This document shows positions 1 to 9,505 of a stretch of 61,863 nt of DNA, piece by piece; within the stretch, counting starts at the first letter, position 1, and the number at the start of each line of letters is the position of its first letter. The DNA comes from Bacteroidaceae bacterium (lineage in GTDB: Bacteria; Bacteroidota; Bacteroidia; Bacteroidales; Barnesiellaceae_A), in NCBI GenBank assembly GCA_017531985.1, contig JAFXJY010000028.1, positions 1 to 61,863 on the forward strand, in the 5' to 3' direction. The position numbers were made by a program, and so were the translations under genes. Under the pieces are notes generated by a model. The model worked only from the letters and a program-made list of their open reading frames with translations. It ran no database searches and had not been told where the DNA came from.

Positions 1-36
1 ATTCCTCTTCTTTGTTGCGACTGTCTTTTTTGCCAT
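1..36 (-). CDS. rpsK: 30S ribosomal protein S11 (partial, N-terminus only)
   Basis: Only the first twelve codons are in the window, reading MAKKTVATKKRN leftwards off the edge. A basic N-terminus directly after rpsM is what S11 of the alpha operon shows. S11 is a 30S platform protein. The gene begins 9 bases after the rpsM stop, so the two are surely co-transcribed. Identity rests on this short peptide plus synteny; the usual followers rpsD, rpoA and rplQ would lie outside the window. Confidence 0.85.
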   Translation of the reverse strand, partial: MAKKTVATKKRN

Positions 37-45
37 AGTTACTTA

Positions 46-426
46 TTATTTAGTAGCTTTTTTCTTGTTAGCAACTGTTTTCTTTTTACCCTTACGTGTA
101 CGGGCGTTGTTTTTGGTGCTTTGACCTCTCACAGGCAAACCGATACGATGACGGATACCGCGATAGCAACCTATATCCATCAGACGTTTGATGTTAAGCT
201 GAATCTCAGTGCGAAGGTCACCTTCTACCTTATACTCGGCACCGATGATTTCACGAATTTTAGCTGCCTCAGCATCAGTCCAATCTTTTACTTTGGTGGC
301 ACGATTAACACCAGCCTTATCCAAGATTGTTTTTGCTGCACTGCGACCTATACCGAAGATATAGGTAAGGGCTATTTCGCCTTGTTTGTTCTGCGGCAAG
401 TCTACACCAACAATTCTTACTGCCAT
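46..426 (-). CDS. rpsM: 30S ribosomal protein S13
   Basis: S13 sits in the head of the 30S subunit and contacts the P-site tRNA and 50S bridge B1. The 126-residue product has the family start ([20 protein letters not shown]), the [13 protein letters not shown] core, and a lysine-rich C-terminal tail ([16 protein letters not shown]) expected to reach towards tRNA. Its length is normal for the family. It follows rpmJ and precedes rpsK as in standard alpha-operon order. The start leaves 39 bases to the rpmJ stop, and no in-frame alternative is better. Confidence 0.98.
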   Translation of the reverse strand: MAVRIVGVDLPQNKQGEIALTYIFGIGRSAAKTILDKAGVNRATKVKDWTDAEAAKIREIIGAEYKVEGDLRTEIQLNIKRLMDIGCYRGIRHRIGLPVRGQSTKNNARTRKGKKKTVANKKKATK

Positions 427-465
427 ATTGTATTACTTTTATTTGATTTTGCAAAAATAATAAAA

Positions 466-582
466 TTATCCCTGACGTTGTTTATATTTGGGATTTTTCT
501 TGTTAATTACATATAAGCGACCTTTGCGACGCACGATCTTGCTGTCAGCAGTACGCTTTTTGATAGATGCTCTTACTTTCAT
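466..582 (-). CDS. rpmJ: 50S ribosomal protein L36, cysteine-free form
   Basis: This 38-codon gene is read directly from the sequence: it begins [10 protein letters not shown], ends KYKQRQG and stops with TAA. The MKVRAS start and the KxxxRQG end are diagnostic for L36, a small protein of the 50S subunit. The zinc ribbon of most L36 proteins (CxxC plus Cys/His) is missing: the positions read RTADS and VINKK, and there is no cysteine at all. It is therefore the zinc-independent type. It lies between infA and rpsM, its standard place. Confidence 0.95.
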   Translation of the reverse strand: MKVRASIKKRTADSKIVRRKGRLYVINKKNPKYKQRQG

Positions 583-596
583 GTCGTTATGTATTT

Positions 597-815
597 TTAT
601 TTGTATCTAAACGCAATTCTTCCCTTGGTAAGATCGTAGGGGGACATTTCAACTCTCACTTTATCGCCCGGGAGGATGCGGATGTAGTGCATACGCATCT
701 TACCTGAAATGTGGGCGGTAATTTCGTGACCGTTCTCAAGTTCTACTCGGAACATCGCATTCGACAATGCTTCTACGATGATACCATCTTGTTCTATTGC
801 TGCTTGTTTTGCCAT
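597..815 (-). CDS. infA: Translation initiation factor IF-1
   Basis: IF-1 is a single S1-like OB-fold protein that blocks the A site during initiation. The 72-residue product has the normal length and the family motifs: [19 protein letters not shown] near the start, then [19 protein letters not shown], and a C-terminal GRIAFRYK. It lies 13 bases downstream of map and 14 bases upstream of rpmJ, so it belongs to the long ribosomal transcript. The map-infA-rpmJ arrangement is common in Bacteroidota and Firmicutes. Confidence 0.98.
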   Translation of the reverse strand: MAKQAAIEQDGIIVEALSNAMFRVELENGHEITAHISGKMRMHYIRILPGDKVRVEMSPYDLTKGRIAFRYK

Positions 816-828
816 ATAATTAATGTGC

Positions 829-1611
829 TTAAATACTGTTTTCTCCTAAAACTTGTTCGATATATTCGAACGACGATAATATTTCGGCTGATGAGTCGGT
901 AATTGCCACTGTGTGCTCGTAGTGTGCCGAGGGTTTTCTATCTCTTGTGCGAGCTGTCCAACCATCTTTTTCTACTACTACATTGCGAGATCCGAGATTG
1001 ATCATAGGCTCAATAGCTATACACATACCTTTTTTAAGGAGTGGTCCACAGCCACGGCGTCCATAATTGGGGACTTCGGGATCTTCATGTAACTTACGAC
1101 CTATACCATGACCAATGAACTCTCTTACTACTGAATAACCACGTGCCTCACAATATGTTTGCACAGCATTGGAAATATCGCCAATACGATTACCGGCTAC
1201 TGCTTTTTCAATACCTTGATAAAGCGACTCCTTTGTAGTTTTGAGCAAAGCCATAACCTCAGGGGCTACATTACCAACGGGGAATGTATATGCCGAATCG
1301 CCATTATAGCCTGCTACGATAGCACCGCAATCGATAGATACTATATCTCCGTCGCGAAGTACATAACTTGAAGGGAATCCATGCACAATGTTTTCATTAA
1401 CCGAGATACAAAGGGTGAAGGGGAAGCCTCCATATCCTTTAAAACCGGGAATACCGCCATTGTCACGAATAAACTCTTCGGCTATATGGTCAAGGCGAAG
1501 TGTTGTAATACCCGGAGCAACCCACCGGGCTAATTCGCCCAGTGTTTTACCCACGAGATTATTACTCTCACGCATCAGCGTTATTTCTTCGTCTGTTTTA
1601 AGATTAATCAT
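829..1611 (-). CDS. map: Methionine aminopeptidase type I
   Basis: This enzyme removes the initiator methionine from nascent proteins with small second residues. The expected metal ligands are visible: Asp in VSIDCGA and again in YNGDSAYTF, His in FIGHGIGR, Glu in AIEPMI and Glu in YEHTVAI. I chose the ATG that gives [13 protein letters not shown] (260 residues). It lies just after the secY stop, behind an A-rich leader, and matches how the family begins. An upstream in-frame ATG would add eight residues but overlap the end of secY by 14 bases. Co-transcribed with secY and infA. Confidence 0.95.
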   Translation of the reverse strand: MINLKTDEEITLMRESNNLVGKTLGELARWVAPGITTLRLDHIAEEFIRDNGGIPGFKGYGGFPFTLCISVNENIVHGFPSSYVLRDGDIVSIDCGAIVAGYNGDSAYTFPVGNVAPEVMALLKTTKESLYQGIEKAVAGNRIGDISNAVQTYCEARGYSVVREFIGHGIGRKLHEDPEVPNYGRRGCGPLLKKGMCIAIEPMINLGSRNVVVEKDGWTARTRDRKPSAHYEHTVAITDSSAEILSSFEYIEQVLGENSI

Positions 1612-1621
1612 CTTTATGCTT

Positions 1622-2941
1622 TTAATATCCGGCACGACCTTTTATCTTACCCGACTTCATGAGTCCATCGTAATGGTGCATCATGAGGTGGCTCTCTATT
1701 TGTTGCAATGTATCGAGTACCACACCTACCAAAATGAGCAATGATGTACCACCGAAGAATTGTGCAAATTCGGCACTTACACCGGCAGCTTGTGCGAAGG
1801 CAGGAAGGATAGCTACGATGGCAAGGAATATTGATCCGGGCATCGTGATACGCGACATAATTGAGTCAAGATATTCGGCTGTTTTCTTTCCGGGTTTGAT
1901 ACCAGGGATAAAGCCATTATTTTGCTTCAGATTTTCAGCCATCTGAGTGGGTTGCACTGTAATGGCAGTATAGAAGTAAGTAAAGGCGATTATCAGTAGT
2001 GCAAAGATTGCGTTGTACCAAAAACCAGTCATTGACATGAATGAACGGAAGAATGATGAACTTGCAGCCTCGGCATTGAATCCGGCAAGTGTAATAGGAA
2101 TAAACATGATGGCTTGTGCAAAGATAATGGGCATTACACCGGCAGTATTCACCTTTAAGGGTATATACTGTCTTGCACCACCGTACTGTTTATTTCCCAC
2201 TATACGCTTGGCATATTGTACAGGCACGCGACGCACACCTTGTACCAACATGATTGCAAGTGCAATCACCAAGAGCAGGAAGATGATTTCAACCAAGAAT
2301 ATTACCAATCCGCCTTGTTGTGAAGCGAAACGGTTGATAAACTCTTGCGACAAAGCTTGTGGGAGGCGTGCAATAATACCTATCAAAATGATGAACGAAA
2401 TACCATTGCCGATACCTTTATCGGTAATACGCTCACCCAACCACATGATAAACATAGAGCCGGCTGCAAGCACGATAGTAGAAACTATGAGGAATGACCA
2501 TCCCGAGGGGAAGGCAGCACCCATTTGCACACGCAAGTTAACGAGGTAGGCAGGTCCTTGCAAGAGAAGGATAAGCACTGTCAGATAACGAGTGTACTGA
2601 TTAAGTTTCATACGACCACTTTCACCTTCGCGTTGCATCTTCTGGAATGAAGGCAACACCATACCGAGCAATTGTATCACAATCGATGCGGTAATGTAGG
2701 GCATGATACCTAATGCAAAGATAGATGCATTAGAGAATGCACCACCCGAGAACATATCGAGCAATTGCATCAAGCCGCTACTGGTCTGGGCTTGCAGCTG
2801 AGCAAGCATGTCGGGGTCGACACCGGGGAGGACCACGAAAGATCCTACCCGATATACGAGAACCAATAGGATAGTCGAAATAATTCGCTTACGCAAATCT
2901 TCGATTTTCCATATATTTTTTAAGGTTTTTACTACTCCCAT
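1622..2941 (-). CDS. secY: Preprotein translocase subunit SecY
   Basis: SecY is the channel subunit of the Sec translocon in the inner membrane. The 439-residue product has ten hydrophobic segments in the usual spacing, a plug region with GGAFSNASIFALGIMPYITA after the first membrane helix, and the cytoplasmic KQNNGFIPGIKPGK loop before the later helices, which contacts SecA and ribosomes. Its length is typical. It sits between rplO and map in the spc operon, so the export channel is produced together with ribosomes. Start MGVVKTLKNIWKIEDLRKRI is canonical. Confidence 0.98.
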   Translation of the reverse strand: MGVVKTLKNIWKIEDLRKRIISTILLVLVYRVGSFVVLPGVDPDMLAQLQAQTSSGLMQLLDMFSGGAFSNASIFALGIMPYITASIVIQLLGMVLPSFQKMQREGESGRMKLNQYTRYLTVLILLLQGPAYLVNLRVQMGAAFPSGWSFLIVSTIVLAAGSMFIMWLGERITDKGIGNGISFIILIGIIARLPQALSQEFINRFASQQGGLVIFLVEIIFLLLVIALAIMLVQGVRRVPVQYAKRIVGNKQYGGARQYIPLKVNTAGVMPIIFAQAIMFIPITLAGFNAEAASSSFFRSFMSMTGFWYNAIFALLIIAFTYFYTAITVQPTQMAENLKQNNGFIPGIKPGKKTAEYLDSIMSRITMPGSIFLAIVAILPAFAQAAGVSAEFAQFFGGTSLLILVGVVLDTLQQIESHLMMHHYDGLMKSGKIKGRAGY

Positions 2942-2946
2942 TTTTA

Positions 2947-3393
2947 TTAGAGTTTAACGGCTGTTCCACCAGCAGCTACAATAGCAGCCTCTGCACTCTT
3001 AGAGAAGGCATGAGCAGTTACTGTGAGAGCTACTGAAATAGCACCATTAGCAAGAATTTTAACGCGATGTTTAGAAGATATAAGACCAGCCTCAATCAAC
3101 ACAGCTACATCGATAGCTTGCAAGTTGCGGCTTTCGGCAAGTGCTTGCAGCACTTCAAGATTGATAGCCTTATATTCTACACGATTAATATTCTTGAAAC
3201 CAAACTTGGGAACACGACGTTGCAAAGGCATTTGACCACCTTCGAAACCAATTTTTCTTTTGTAACCCGAACGTTGCTTGGCACCTTTGTGTCCGCGGGT
3301 TGAAGTACCACCCATACCCGAACCAGGACCACGGCCGATGCGTTTGCGTGAAGAAACTGAGCCTTCGGCGGGTTTTAAGCTACTCAAATCCAT
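2947..3393 (-). CDS. rplO: 50S ribosomal protein L15
   Basis: L15 is a late-assembly 50S protein with a long glycine-rich N-terminal extension that threads into 23S rRNA. The 148-residue product begins [12 protein letters not shown] and contains [20 protein letters not shown] followed by [18 protein letters not shown], both family signatures. The C-terminal half is the globular domain ending in ...[16 protein letters not shown]. It ends 5 bases before secY and follows rpmD, standard spc-operon order. Confidence 0.98.
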   Translation of the reverse strand: MDLSSLKPAEGSVSSRKRIGRGPGSGMGGTSTRGHKGAKQRSGYKRKIGFEGGQMPLQRRVPKFGFKNINRVEYKAINLEVLQALAESRNLQAIDVAVLIEAGLISSKHRVKILANGAISVALTVTAHAFSKSAEAAIVAAGGTAVKL

Positions 3394-3425
3394 ATCTGTA
3401 ATGTTTTTTAAGTTCGATGGATAAA

Positions 3426-3602
3426 TTAGTCAATGATAGCAACCAAATGCTTAACCTTAGCAACCATACCGAGGATTGCGGGAGTTGCTTCGTGCTCAAC
3501 AACACGACCCATGCGAGTCAAGCCAAGAGCATCGAGTGTACGGCATTGATTTGCAGGACATTTGATTCTGCTTTTTACTTGTTTAATCTTGATAGTTTCC
3601 AT
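3426..3602 (-). CDS. rpmD: 50S ribosomal protein L30
   Basis: L30 is a small 50S protein. I place the start at the ATG giving [15 protein letters not shown] (58 residues), because the bases just upstream form a strong Shine-Dalgarno sequence (GGAGGAG, seven bases from this ATG). Such a site is rare in Bacteroidota and decides the start. Another in-frame ATG overlapping the rpsE stop would add MEEYT but would place the Shine-Dalgarno inside the coding region. The product has the [12 protein letters not shown] motif of the family. Confidence 0.95.
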   Translation of the reverse strand: METIKIKQVKSRIKCPANQCRTLDALGLTRMGRVVEHEATPAILGMVAKVKHLVAIID

Positions 3603-3616
3603 TGTATACTCCTCCA

Positions 3617-4135
3617 TTAGCCTTTAAAGACTGTTTCCATAGACACACCACGGTTTTGAGCAACCATTGAAGCGTCTCTCAACTCAGCTAATGCTGCGAT
3701 AGTAGCTTTAACCAAGTTGTGGGGGTTAGACGAACCTTTTGATTTAGCAAGCACGTCGGTAACACCGACACTCTCCAATACGGCACGCATCGCACCACCG
3801 GCTTTTACTCCGGTACCGTGAGAAGCGGGCTTGATGTAAACGCGAGCACCACCGAACTTTGCATATTGATCGTGAGGAATTGTACCTTTGAGGACGGGAA
3901 CTTTGATAAGGTTTTTCTTGGCTGCTTCTACACCCTTGGCAATAGCAGCAGTTACTTCACCTGCTTTTCCGAGACCCCAACCTACAATACCATTTTCATT
4001 ACCAACAACTACGATGGCCGAGAATGTAAATGTACGACCACCCTTTGTAACCTTGGTAACACGGTTGATAGCGACCAAACGATCTTTCAATTCGAGGTCG
4101 CTTGTTGATTTTACTCTATTATTTTTAACTGCCAT
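3617..4135 (-). CDS. rpsE: 30S ribosomal protein S5
   Basis: S5 lies at the mRNA entry channel of the 30S subunit and influences accuracy. The 172-residue product has the double-stranded-RNA-binding-like N-terminal domain ([30 protein letters not shown]) and the C-terminal domain with [20 protein letters not shown] and [13 protein letters not shown]. Its length is normal. The gene starts 5 bases after the rplR stop, and its own stop lies next to the rpmD Shine-Dalgarno, which suggests translational coupling. Confidence 0.98.
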   Translation of the reverse strand: MAVKNNRVKSTSDLELKDRLVAINRVTKVTKGGRTFTFSAIVVVGNENGIVGWGLGKAGEVTAAIAKGVEAAKKNLIKVPVLKGTIPHDQYAKFGGARVYIKPASHGTGVKAGGAMRAVLESVGVTDVLAKSKGSSNPHNLVKATIAALAELRDASMVAQNRGVSMETVFKG

Positions 4136-4140
4136 AATGA

Positions 4141-4482
4141 TTAAAATTTAAGTCCACCGTTACGGGCGGCATCAGCCAATTCTTTAATTCTTCCGTGATA
4201 GAGGTATCCGTTACGGTCGAAAACGACAGTTGTAATACCAGCTTCTTGTGCTTTCTTGGCAATCTCGGCACCTACTTGGGCTGCTTGCTCTTTTTTGTTA
4301 CCACCCTCTATCGCACGTGAAGATGCAGAGGCGAGAGTTTTTCCGGCAAGGTCATCAATAAGTTGCACATAGATTTGCTTATTGCTTCTGAAAACAGTCA
4401 TACGGGGACGTTGGGCAGTTCCCGAGATTTTACCGCGAATGCGGGTTTTTATCTTCAGTCTTCTTTCTATTTTCGTTGTCAT
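4141..4482 (-). CDS. rplR: 50S ribosomal protein L18
   Basis: L18 binds 5S rRNA and helps dock it on the central protuberance of the 50S subunit. The 113-residue product has a basic N-terminus ([19 protein letters not shown]), the [20 protein letters not shown] core and the C-terminal [21 protein letters not shown]. Its length is typical for bacteria. It lies between rplF and rpsE in the spc operon. Confidence 0.98.
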   Translation of the reverse strand: MTTKIERRLKIKTRIRGKISGTAQRPRMTVFRSNKQIYVQLIDDLAGKTLASASSRAIEGGNKKEQAAQVGAEIAKKAQEAGITTVVFDRNGYLYHGRIKELADAARNGGLKF

Positions 4483-4503
4483 GATAATACCGTTTTACAT
4501 GTT

Positions 4504-5061
4504 TTACTTAGCACCTGCCGACTTACCAGACTTACGACGAACAATCTCACCAACGAAGCGGATACCTTTACCTTTGTAGGGTTCGGGCTTACGCAATGAG
4601 CGAATCTTGGCACATACTTGACCAAGGAGTTGCTTGTCATACGATTCCAATGTAATCATCGGGTTTTTATTTCTCTCAGTTTTAGCCTCAACCTTGATTT
4701 CGGCAGGAAGTTTGATAACGATAGTGTGAGAGTAACCGAGTGAGAGCTCAAGTACTTGACCGTTGCTCTGAGCACGATAACCAACACCTACCAACTCTAA
4801 TTCTTTTTTGTAACCTTCCGATACACCTACCACCATGTTGTTAATAAGTGCACGGTACAAACCATGTAAAGAGCGGTTTTCTTTTTCATTATCGGCACGC
4901 GATACTTCTACTGTGCCAGCTTCAACTTTTACTGTTATTGAAGGCGCTACTGCTTGTTTAAGTTCACCTTTGGGACCTTTTACAGTTACAACGTTTTCGC
5001 TGTCAACCGAAACAGTTACTCCGGCGGGGAGAGCTATGGGCAATTTTCCTATTCTACTCAT
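4504..5061 (-). CDS. rplF: 50S ribosomal protein L6
   Basis: L6 sits near the factor-binding site of the 50S subunit. The 185-residue product is made of two repeats of the L6 fold; the start MSRIGKLPIALPAGV and the C-terminal PEPYKGKGIRFVGEIVRRK are hallmarks of the family. Its length is normal. It follows rpsH by 18 bases and precedes rplR. Confidence 0.98.
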   Translation of the reverse strand: MSRIGKLPIALPAGVTVSVDSENVVTVKGPKGELKQAVAPSITVKVEAGTVEVSRADNEKENRSLHGLYRALINNMVVGVSEGYKKELELVGVGYRAQSNGQVLELSLGYSHTIVIKLPAEIKVEAKTERNKNPMITLESYDKQLLGQVCAKIRSLRKPEPYKGKGIRFVGEIVRRKSGKSAGAK

Positions 5062-5079
5062 AATTATTCCTCCTGACTA

Positions 5080-5475
5080 TTAATAGATGTAACACAAAAC
5101 TTCGCCACCTATTTTCAACTCACGGGCTTCCTTATCGGTCATAACACCCTTAGAAGTAGAGAGGATAGCTATACCCAAACCATTCAATACACGAGGCATG
5201 TCTTTGTAGCCTGTGTAACGACGTAAACCAGGTGTTGACACGCGTTCAAGTTTCTTGATTGCGTTCACCTTGTTTACCGGATCATACTTCAAGGCAATTT
5301 TGATTGTGCCTTGTACGCCTTCTTCTACAAACTTGTAGTTCAAGATGTAACCTTTTTCAAAAAGGATTTTTGTGATTTCCTTCTTCAAGTTCGAAGCGGG
5401 AACCTCAACGACTCTGTGTTGAGCCTTGATGGCGTTTCTCACTCGGGTGAGGTAATCTGCAATTGGATCTGTCAT
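5080..5475 (-). CDS. rpsH: 30S ribosomal protein S8
   Basis: S8 binds helix 21 of 16S rRNA early in 30S assembly and, in Escherichia coli, represses the spc operon. I chose the ATG giving MTDPIADYLTRVRNAIKA (131 residues, the usual S8 length). A further in-frame ATG upstream would add 13 residues without resemblance to S8. The C-terminal signature ILSTSKGVMTDKEARELKIGGEVLCYIY is split here as ILSTSKGVMTDKEA and KIGGEVLCYIY. No spc-type S8 target was identified by eye in the nearby spacers. Confidence 0.97.
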   Translation of the reverse strand: MTDPIADYLTRVRNAIKAQHRVVEVPASNLKKEITKILFEKGYILNYKFVEEGVQGTIKIALKYDPVNKVNAIKKLERVSTPGLRRYTGYKDMPRVLNGLGIAILSTSKGVMTDKEARELKIGGEVLCYIY

Positions 5476-5540
5476 AGTTTTTCTTGTTTTAAATTGATCT
5501 GGTCGTCCAGACAATATTTAACACTAAATAATAAAAGTTC

Positions 5541-5840
5541 TTACCAGCTGGCTTTCTTTACACCGGGGATAAGTCCTGCCGAAGCCATTTCACGGAATTG
5601 AATACGCGAAATACCAAATTGGCGGATATAACCTTTGGGGCGACCGGTAAGTTGGCAACGGTTGTGCAAACGTACCGAAGAAGCGTTCTTAGGCAATTTC
5701 TGAAGTGCGCGGTTAGCTTCGTATGCTACATCATAGTCATCGCTTTTGGCGAGTTTCTTCAACTCGGCTTTACGAGCGGCATACTTAGCAACAAGTTTTT
5801 GTCTCTTCACCTCGCGGGCTTTCATTGATTCTTTAGCCAT
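5541..5840 (-). CDS. rpsN: 30S ribosomal protein S14, long zinc-independent form
   Basis: S14 belongs to the 30S head. This is the longer bacterial type (99 residues) that lacks the CxxC...CxxC zinc ribbon of the short type; a single cysteine remains in [19 protein letters not shown]. The C-terminal [17 protein letters not shown] is diagnostic. The start [13 protein letters not shown] is typical of Bacteroidota. The gene lies 3 bases after rplE. Together with the cysteine-free L36 of this cluster it suggests a core ribosome with reduced zinc demand. Confidence 0.97.
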   Translation of the reverse strand: MAKESMKAREVKRQKLVAKYAARKAELKKLAKSDDYDVAYEANRALQKLPKNASSVRLHNRCQLTGRPKGYIRQFGISRIQFREMASAGLIPGVKKASW

Positions 5841-5843
5841 GTC

Positions 5844-6401
5844 TTAGTCTTTTTTTGCGTTCTTAAAAGGGAGACCAAATTCTTTGAGCAGAGCATATCC
5901 TTCGGCATCGGTCTTTGCTGATGTTACAAAGGTAATGTTCATACCAAGAATTTTGGAAATTCCGTCAATATTAATTTCGGGGAAGATAATTTGCTCTTGT
6001 ACACCGAGTGTATAGTTACCACGGCCATCGAGCTTACCTTCGATACCTTTAAAGTCACGGATACGAGGCAGAGCGACGCGAATAAGACGCTCGAGGAACT
6101 CGTACATACGTTCACGACGAAGTGTTACCATTACACCGATGGGCATTTTCTTACGCAACTTGAAGTTAGAAATGTCTTTGCGTGAGAGGGTTGCCACAGC
6201 TTTTTGACCTGTAATGGCTGTCAACTCGTTAATAGCTGTCTCGATAATTTTCTTGTCGGCAGTGGCTTGTCCAAGACCTTGATTGATCACGATCTTTTTG
6301 AGGACAGGTACTTGCATAACAGATGTATAGTTAAACTCTTTTTGAAGAGCCGGTACTATTCTTTCGAGATAGTCTTTTTTAAGATTTGCTGTATTTGTCA
6401 T
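5844..6401 (-). CDS. rplE: 50S ribosomal protein L5
   Basis: L5 binds 5S rRNA and contacts the P-site tRNA and S13 across bridge B1b. The 185-residue product includes [17 protein letters not shown], the [22 protein letters not shown] segment (split here as [15 protein letters not shown] and [10 protein letters not shown]) and [16 protein letters not shown], all family signatures. It overlaps the end of rplX by one base (TAATG-type junction), which implies translational coupling. Confidence 0.98.
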   Translation of the reverse strand: MTNTANLKKDYLERIVPALQKEFNYTSVMQVPVLKKIVINQGLGQATADKKIIETAINELTAITGQKAVATLSRKDISNFKLRKKMPIGVMVTLRRERMYEFLERLIRVALPRIRDFKGIEGKLDGRGNYTLGVQEQIIFPEINIDGISKILGMNITFVTSAKTDAEGYALLKEFGLPFKNAKKD

Positions 6402-6721
6402 TACTTAATCTCCTCACCAGATTTTTTAGAATAACGTACTGTTACGCCTGCTTCATTCTTACGACGACCTATACGAGTAGGTTTACCTGTCTTGGGGTCA
6501 ACCAAGTTGAGGTTCGAAATATGAAGAGGAGCTTCTTTTTTCACTAATCCACCTTGGGGATTTTGGGCATTGGGTTTGGTACTTTTAGTAACCATATTTA
6601 CACCTTCAACGATTGCACGTTGTTCTTTTACGAAAACACGCAATACTCGACCGGTCTTACCTTTCGACTCGCCGGCATTAACATATACGGTGTCACCCTT
6701 TTTGATGTGTAACTTGCTCAT
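6401..6721 (-). CDS. rplX: 50S ribosomal protein L24
   Basis: L24 is an assembly initiator near the 50S exit tunnel. The 106-residue product carries the KOW motif at its N-terminus ([20 protein letters not shown]) and the [13 protein letters not shown] segment. The C-terminal extension with [20 protein letters not shown] is usual for Bacteroidota. It lies between rplN (20-base gap) and rplE (one-base overlap). Confidence 0.97.
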   Translation of the reverse strand: MSKLHIKKGDTVYVNAGESKGKTGRVLRVFVKEQRAIVEGVNMVTKSTKPNAQNPQGGLVKKEAPLHISNLNLVDPKTGKPTRIGRRKNEAGVTVRYSKKSGEEIK

Positions 6722-6741
6722 TCTTTACGTTTTTTAGTCGA

Positions 6742-7113
6742 TTAAAGGACTTCGGGAGCCAAAGACACAATTTTCATCATGTTATTGACAGCACGCAATT
6801 CACGGGCAACCGGACCGAAAATACGGCTGGCACGCAGCTCACCGGCATTATTTAACAGCACACATGCATTGTCATCAAAGCGGATGTATGAGCCATCGGC
6901 ACGACGTACTTCTTTCTTGGTACGCACGATTACTGCTTTTGACACAGTACCTTTCTTGATATCGCTCGAAGGTATTACGCTCTTAACGGTGACTACAATG
7001 ATGTCGCCTACCGAAGCATAACGGCGACCTGTACCACCTAAAACGCGGATGCAAAGAGCCTCTTTGGCTCCGCTGTTATCGGCTACTGTAAGTCTTGATT
7101 CTTGTTGTATCAT
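6742..7113 (-). CDS. rplN: 50S ribosomal protein L14
   Basis: L14 forms inter-subunit bridges B5 and B8 and is the binding site of the silencing factor RsfS. The 123-residue product begins [20 protein letters not shown] and carries the signature [20 protein letters not shown], split as [10 protein letters not shown] and [17 protein letters not shown]. Its length is within the normal range. It starts 2 bases after the rpsQ stop. Confidence 0.98.
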   Translation of the reverse strand: MIQQESRLTVADNSGAKEALCIRVLGGTGRRYASVGDIIVVTVKSVIPSSDIKKGTVSKAVIVRTKKEVRRADGSYIRFDDNACVLLNNAGELRASRIFGPVARELRAVNNMMKIVSLAPEVL

Positions 7114-7115
7114 AA

Positions 7116-7373
7116 TTACTTAGCTCTTTCGATGATTTGTACTAATCTCCATCTTTTGGTTTTGCTCAGCGGACGAGTCTCCATCAAACGAACTGTATCA
7201 CCGATATTGCATTCGTTTTTCTCGTCATGGGCGTGGTATTTCTTCGTTTTGTTAACGAATTTACCATAAATCGGGTGTTTCTCTTTCCACTTAACGGTAA
7301 CTACGATGGTTTTATCCATCTTGTTGCTCGAAACAACACCGATTCTCTCTTTTCTTAGATTTCTCTTTTCCAT
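7116..7373 (-). CDS. rpsQ: 30S ribosomal protein S17
   Basis: S17 is an early 30S assembly protein with an OB fold. I prefer the ATG giving [20 protein letters not shown] (85 residues), which matches how Bacteroidota S17 proteins begin. An ATG three codons upstream (MID) overlaps the rpmC stop as ATGA and cannot be excluded. Signatures are [20 protein letters not shown] and [19 protein letters not shown]. Confidence 0.96.
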   Translation of the reverse strand: MEKRNLRKERIGVVSSNKMDKTIVVTVKWKEKHPIYGKFVNKTKKYHAHDEKNECNIGDTVRLMETRPLSKTKRWRLVQIIERAK

Positions 7374-7378
7374 GTCAA

Positions 7379-7576
7379 TCATTTGTTGTTAAGTTCGCGA
7401 CTACGAAGCTCGGTTTTGATACGAGCAATCATCTTTCGCTCATGTGTAATCTTGGCAGGATTGTCCAAGGGCGACACACTGTGATTGATCTCTAATTGAT
7501 TGAGGGCCACAACAGCTGCCTCCAGGCGTTCGTTGAGTTCTTTTGTACTCAGCTCTTTGATTTCTGCTTTATTCAT
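7379..7576 (-). CDS. rpmC: 50S ribosomal protein L29
   Basis: L29 is a small helical-hairpin protein next to the polypeptide exit, part of the docking site for trigger factor and SRP. The 65-residue product begins [20 protein letters not shown] and contains [19 protein letters not shown], the family signature. The spacing to rplP is 3 bases, and its stop overlaps a possible rpsQ start codon. Confidence 0.97.
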   Translation of the reverse strand: MNKAEIKELSTKELNERLEAAVVALNQLEINHSVSPLDNPAKITHERKMIARIKTELRSRELNNK

Positions 7577-7579
7577 ATC

Positions 7580-8011
7580 TTAGACATTTTGGCTCTCATC
7601 GTAATCACGACGAACTATAAACTTGGTTACTACGGGGAGTTTTTGAGCTGCGAGACGCAATGCCTCTTTTGCTACATCATAAGGTACACCCTCTACTTCA
7701 ATAAGAATACGACCGGGAGTAACGGGAGCCACGAAACCTTCGGGCGAACCTTTACCTTTACCCATACGTACCTCAGCAGGCTTCTTGGTAATTGGCTTAT
7801 CGGGGAAGATGCGAATCCATATCTGTCCTTGACGTTGCATATAACGTGTTACTGCGATACGTGCAGCCTCTATTTGACGACCTGTAATCCACTTTGCTTG
7901 CAAGGTCTTTATGCCAAAAGAACCGAAGGCCAACTGGTTACCTCTTTGGGCGTTACCTTTCATACGCCCTTTCTGTTGTCTTCTGAATTTTGTTTTCTTC
8001 GGTTGTAACAT
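7580..8011 (-). CDS. rplP: 50S ribosomal protein L16
   Basis: L16 is a late-assembly protein that organises the A-site tRNA environment. The 143-residue product begins [20 protein letters not shown] and contains [40 protein letters not shown] and [20 protein letters not shown], all diagnostic. Its length is normal. It lies 20 bases after rpsC. Confidence 0.98.
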   Translation of the reverse strand: MLQPKKTKFRRQQKGRMKGNAQRGNQLAFGSFGIKTLQAKWITGRQIEAARIAVTRYMQRQGQIWIRIFPDKPITKKPAEVRMGKGKGSPEGFVAPVTPGRILIEVEGVPYDVAKEALRLAAQKLPVVTKFIVRRDYDESQNV

Positions 8012-8031
8012 GGTTTACTGTTTCAATGCGT

Positions 8032-8751
8032 TTAACGATTATTTTTGGGTTTTCTGAAGCCTTTCTTGGGACCGTTGCCGGCACCGCGTGACTCCTTGGC
8101 ATTGGTAGTGAACGAGGGAGCAAGATCACGCTTGCCATATACCTCACCACGGCAAATCCATACTTTTACACCAATGATACCCACTTTGGTCAAAGCTTCT
8201 ACAAGTGCATAGTCAATATCGGCACGGAGTGTGTGAAGAGGAGTACGTCCCTCTTTAAACATTTCCGAACGAGCCATTTCAGCACCGTTGAGACGACCTG
8301 AGATTTGAATCTTGATACCCTCTGCACCGAGACGCATGGTAGATGCGATAGCCATCTTTACGGCACGGCGATATGCAATCTTGCCTTCGATTTGGCGAGC
8401 GATTTGATTGGCAACGATTACTGCATCAAGTTCAGGACGTTTTACCTCATAGATATTGATTTGTACCTCCTTGTCGGTTATCTTCTTTAACTCTTCTTTG
8501 AGCTTGTCTACCTCTTGACCGCCTTTGCCAATAATCAGACCGGGGCGAGCTGTACACACTGTAATGGTAGTGAGCTTAAGAGTACGCTCGATGACGATGC
8601 GTGATACGCTGGCTTTGGCAAGACGGGCATTGAGATACTTACGTATTTTGCTGTCTTCCAGCAGACGTTCGCTATAATTACCATACCAGTTAGAGTCCCA
8701 ACCGCGTATGATACCTAAACGATTACTTATCGGATTGATTTTCTGTCCCAT
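8032..8751 (-). CDS. rpsC: 30S ribosomal protein S3
   Basis: S3 forms part of the mRNA entry tunnel and has helicase-supporting residues. The 239-residue product has the N-terminal [20 protein letters not shown], a KH domain with the GxxG loop in [19 protein letters not shown], and the C-terminal domain with [20 protein letters not shown] and [16 protein letters not shown]. The basic tail ends [11 protein letters not shown]. It lies 8 bases after rplV. Confidence 0.98.
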   Translation of the reverse strand: MGQKINPISNRLGIIRGWDSNWYGNYSERLLEDSKIRKYLNARLAKASVSRIVIERTLKLTTITVCTARPGLIIGKGGQEVDKLKEELKKITDKEVQINIYEVKRPELDAVIVANQIARQIEGKIAYRRAVKMAIASTMRLGAEGIKIQISGRLNGAEMARSEMFKEGRTPLHTLRADIDYALVEALTKVGIIGVKVWICRGEVYGKRDLAPSFTTNAKESRGAGNGPKKGFRKPKNNR

Positions 8752-8759
8752 CGAGCAAT

Positions 8760-9167
8760 TTAATTTTGATCGTTTTTAGTAATTGTATCTACAAATAAGG
8801 TTACATGGTTAGAACGCTTACGTATTCTGTAACCTCTTCCTTGTGGAGCCGGACGAAGGCGTTTGAGCATAGCTGCACCATCTACAAAGATTTTCGAGAT
8901 GTACAGTTCGCCGCTTTCGGCCTTACGCTCGTTCTTTTGCTCCCAGTTGGCTATGGCCGAACGGAGTAGCTTCTCGAGTCTTTGAGAAGCTTCTTTATTT
9001 GAGAACTTAAGTACTCCCAAGGCTTTGAACACTTCCATACCTCTTACCATGTCGGCAGCCAAACGCATTTTGCGAGGCGATGTAGGTACATTGTTCAGCT
9101 TGGCGAAGTACTGAGTTTTCAGAGCTTCTTTTCTATTATCGGCTGATATTTTTTTTCTTACACCCAT
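8760..9167 (-). CDS. rplV: 50S ribosomal protein L22
   Basis: L22 lines the nascent-peptide exit tunnel with its beta-hairpin. The 135-residue product shows [20 protein letters not shown] at the start and, at the C-terminus, the hairpin region [20 protein letters not shown] followed by [11 protein letters not shown]. Its length is slightly above the E. coli protein, normal for Bacteroidota. The 48-base gap to rpsS is the longest in this part of the cluster, but no promoter motif is obvious in it. Confidence 0.97.
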   Translation of the reverse strand: MGVRKKISADNRKEALKTQYFAKLNNVPTSPRKMRLAADMVRGMEVFKALGVLKFSNKEASQRLEKLLRSAIANWEQKNERKAESGELYISKIFVDGAAMLKRLRPAPQGRGYRIRKRSNHVTLFVDTITKNDQN

Positions 9168-9215
9168 TTCTTAATGTTTTTTTGTATTAAAAATGTTTGG
9201 TAATTCCCTTAGGCC

Positions 9216-9485
9216 TTATTTTTTCTTATTACCACTGTGACCACGGAAGTTACGAGTGAGAGCGAACTCACCAAGCTTGTGACCTACCATGTTCTCTGTA
9301 ACATAAACGGGAATAAACTTATTACCATTGTGAACGGCGAAAGTATGACCTACGAAGTCGGGAGAAATCATAGATGCACGTGACCATGTTTTGATTACGG
9401 CTTTTTTACCGCTTTCATTCATAGCAGCAACTTTCTTATCGAGCTTCACACTGATAAAGGGGCCTTTTTTCAATGAACGACTCAT
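9216..9485 (-). CDS. rpsS: 30S ribosomal protein S19
   Basis: S19 is located in the 30S head with S13 and takes part in bridge B1a. The 89-residue product begins [19 protein letters not shown] and has the signature [19 protein letters not shown] followed by [11 protein letters not shown]. Its length is normal. It lies between rplB and rplV as in all S10 operons. Confidence 0.98.
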   Translation of the reverse strand: MSRSLKKGPFISVKLDKKVAAMNESGKKAVIKTWSRASMISPDFVGHTFAVHNGNKFIPVYVTENMVGHKLGEFALTRNFRGHSGNKKK

Positions 9486-9505
9486 GTTCTTTTCAGTTTT
9501 TCAGA

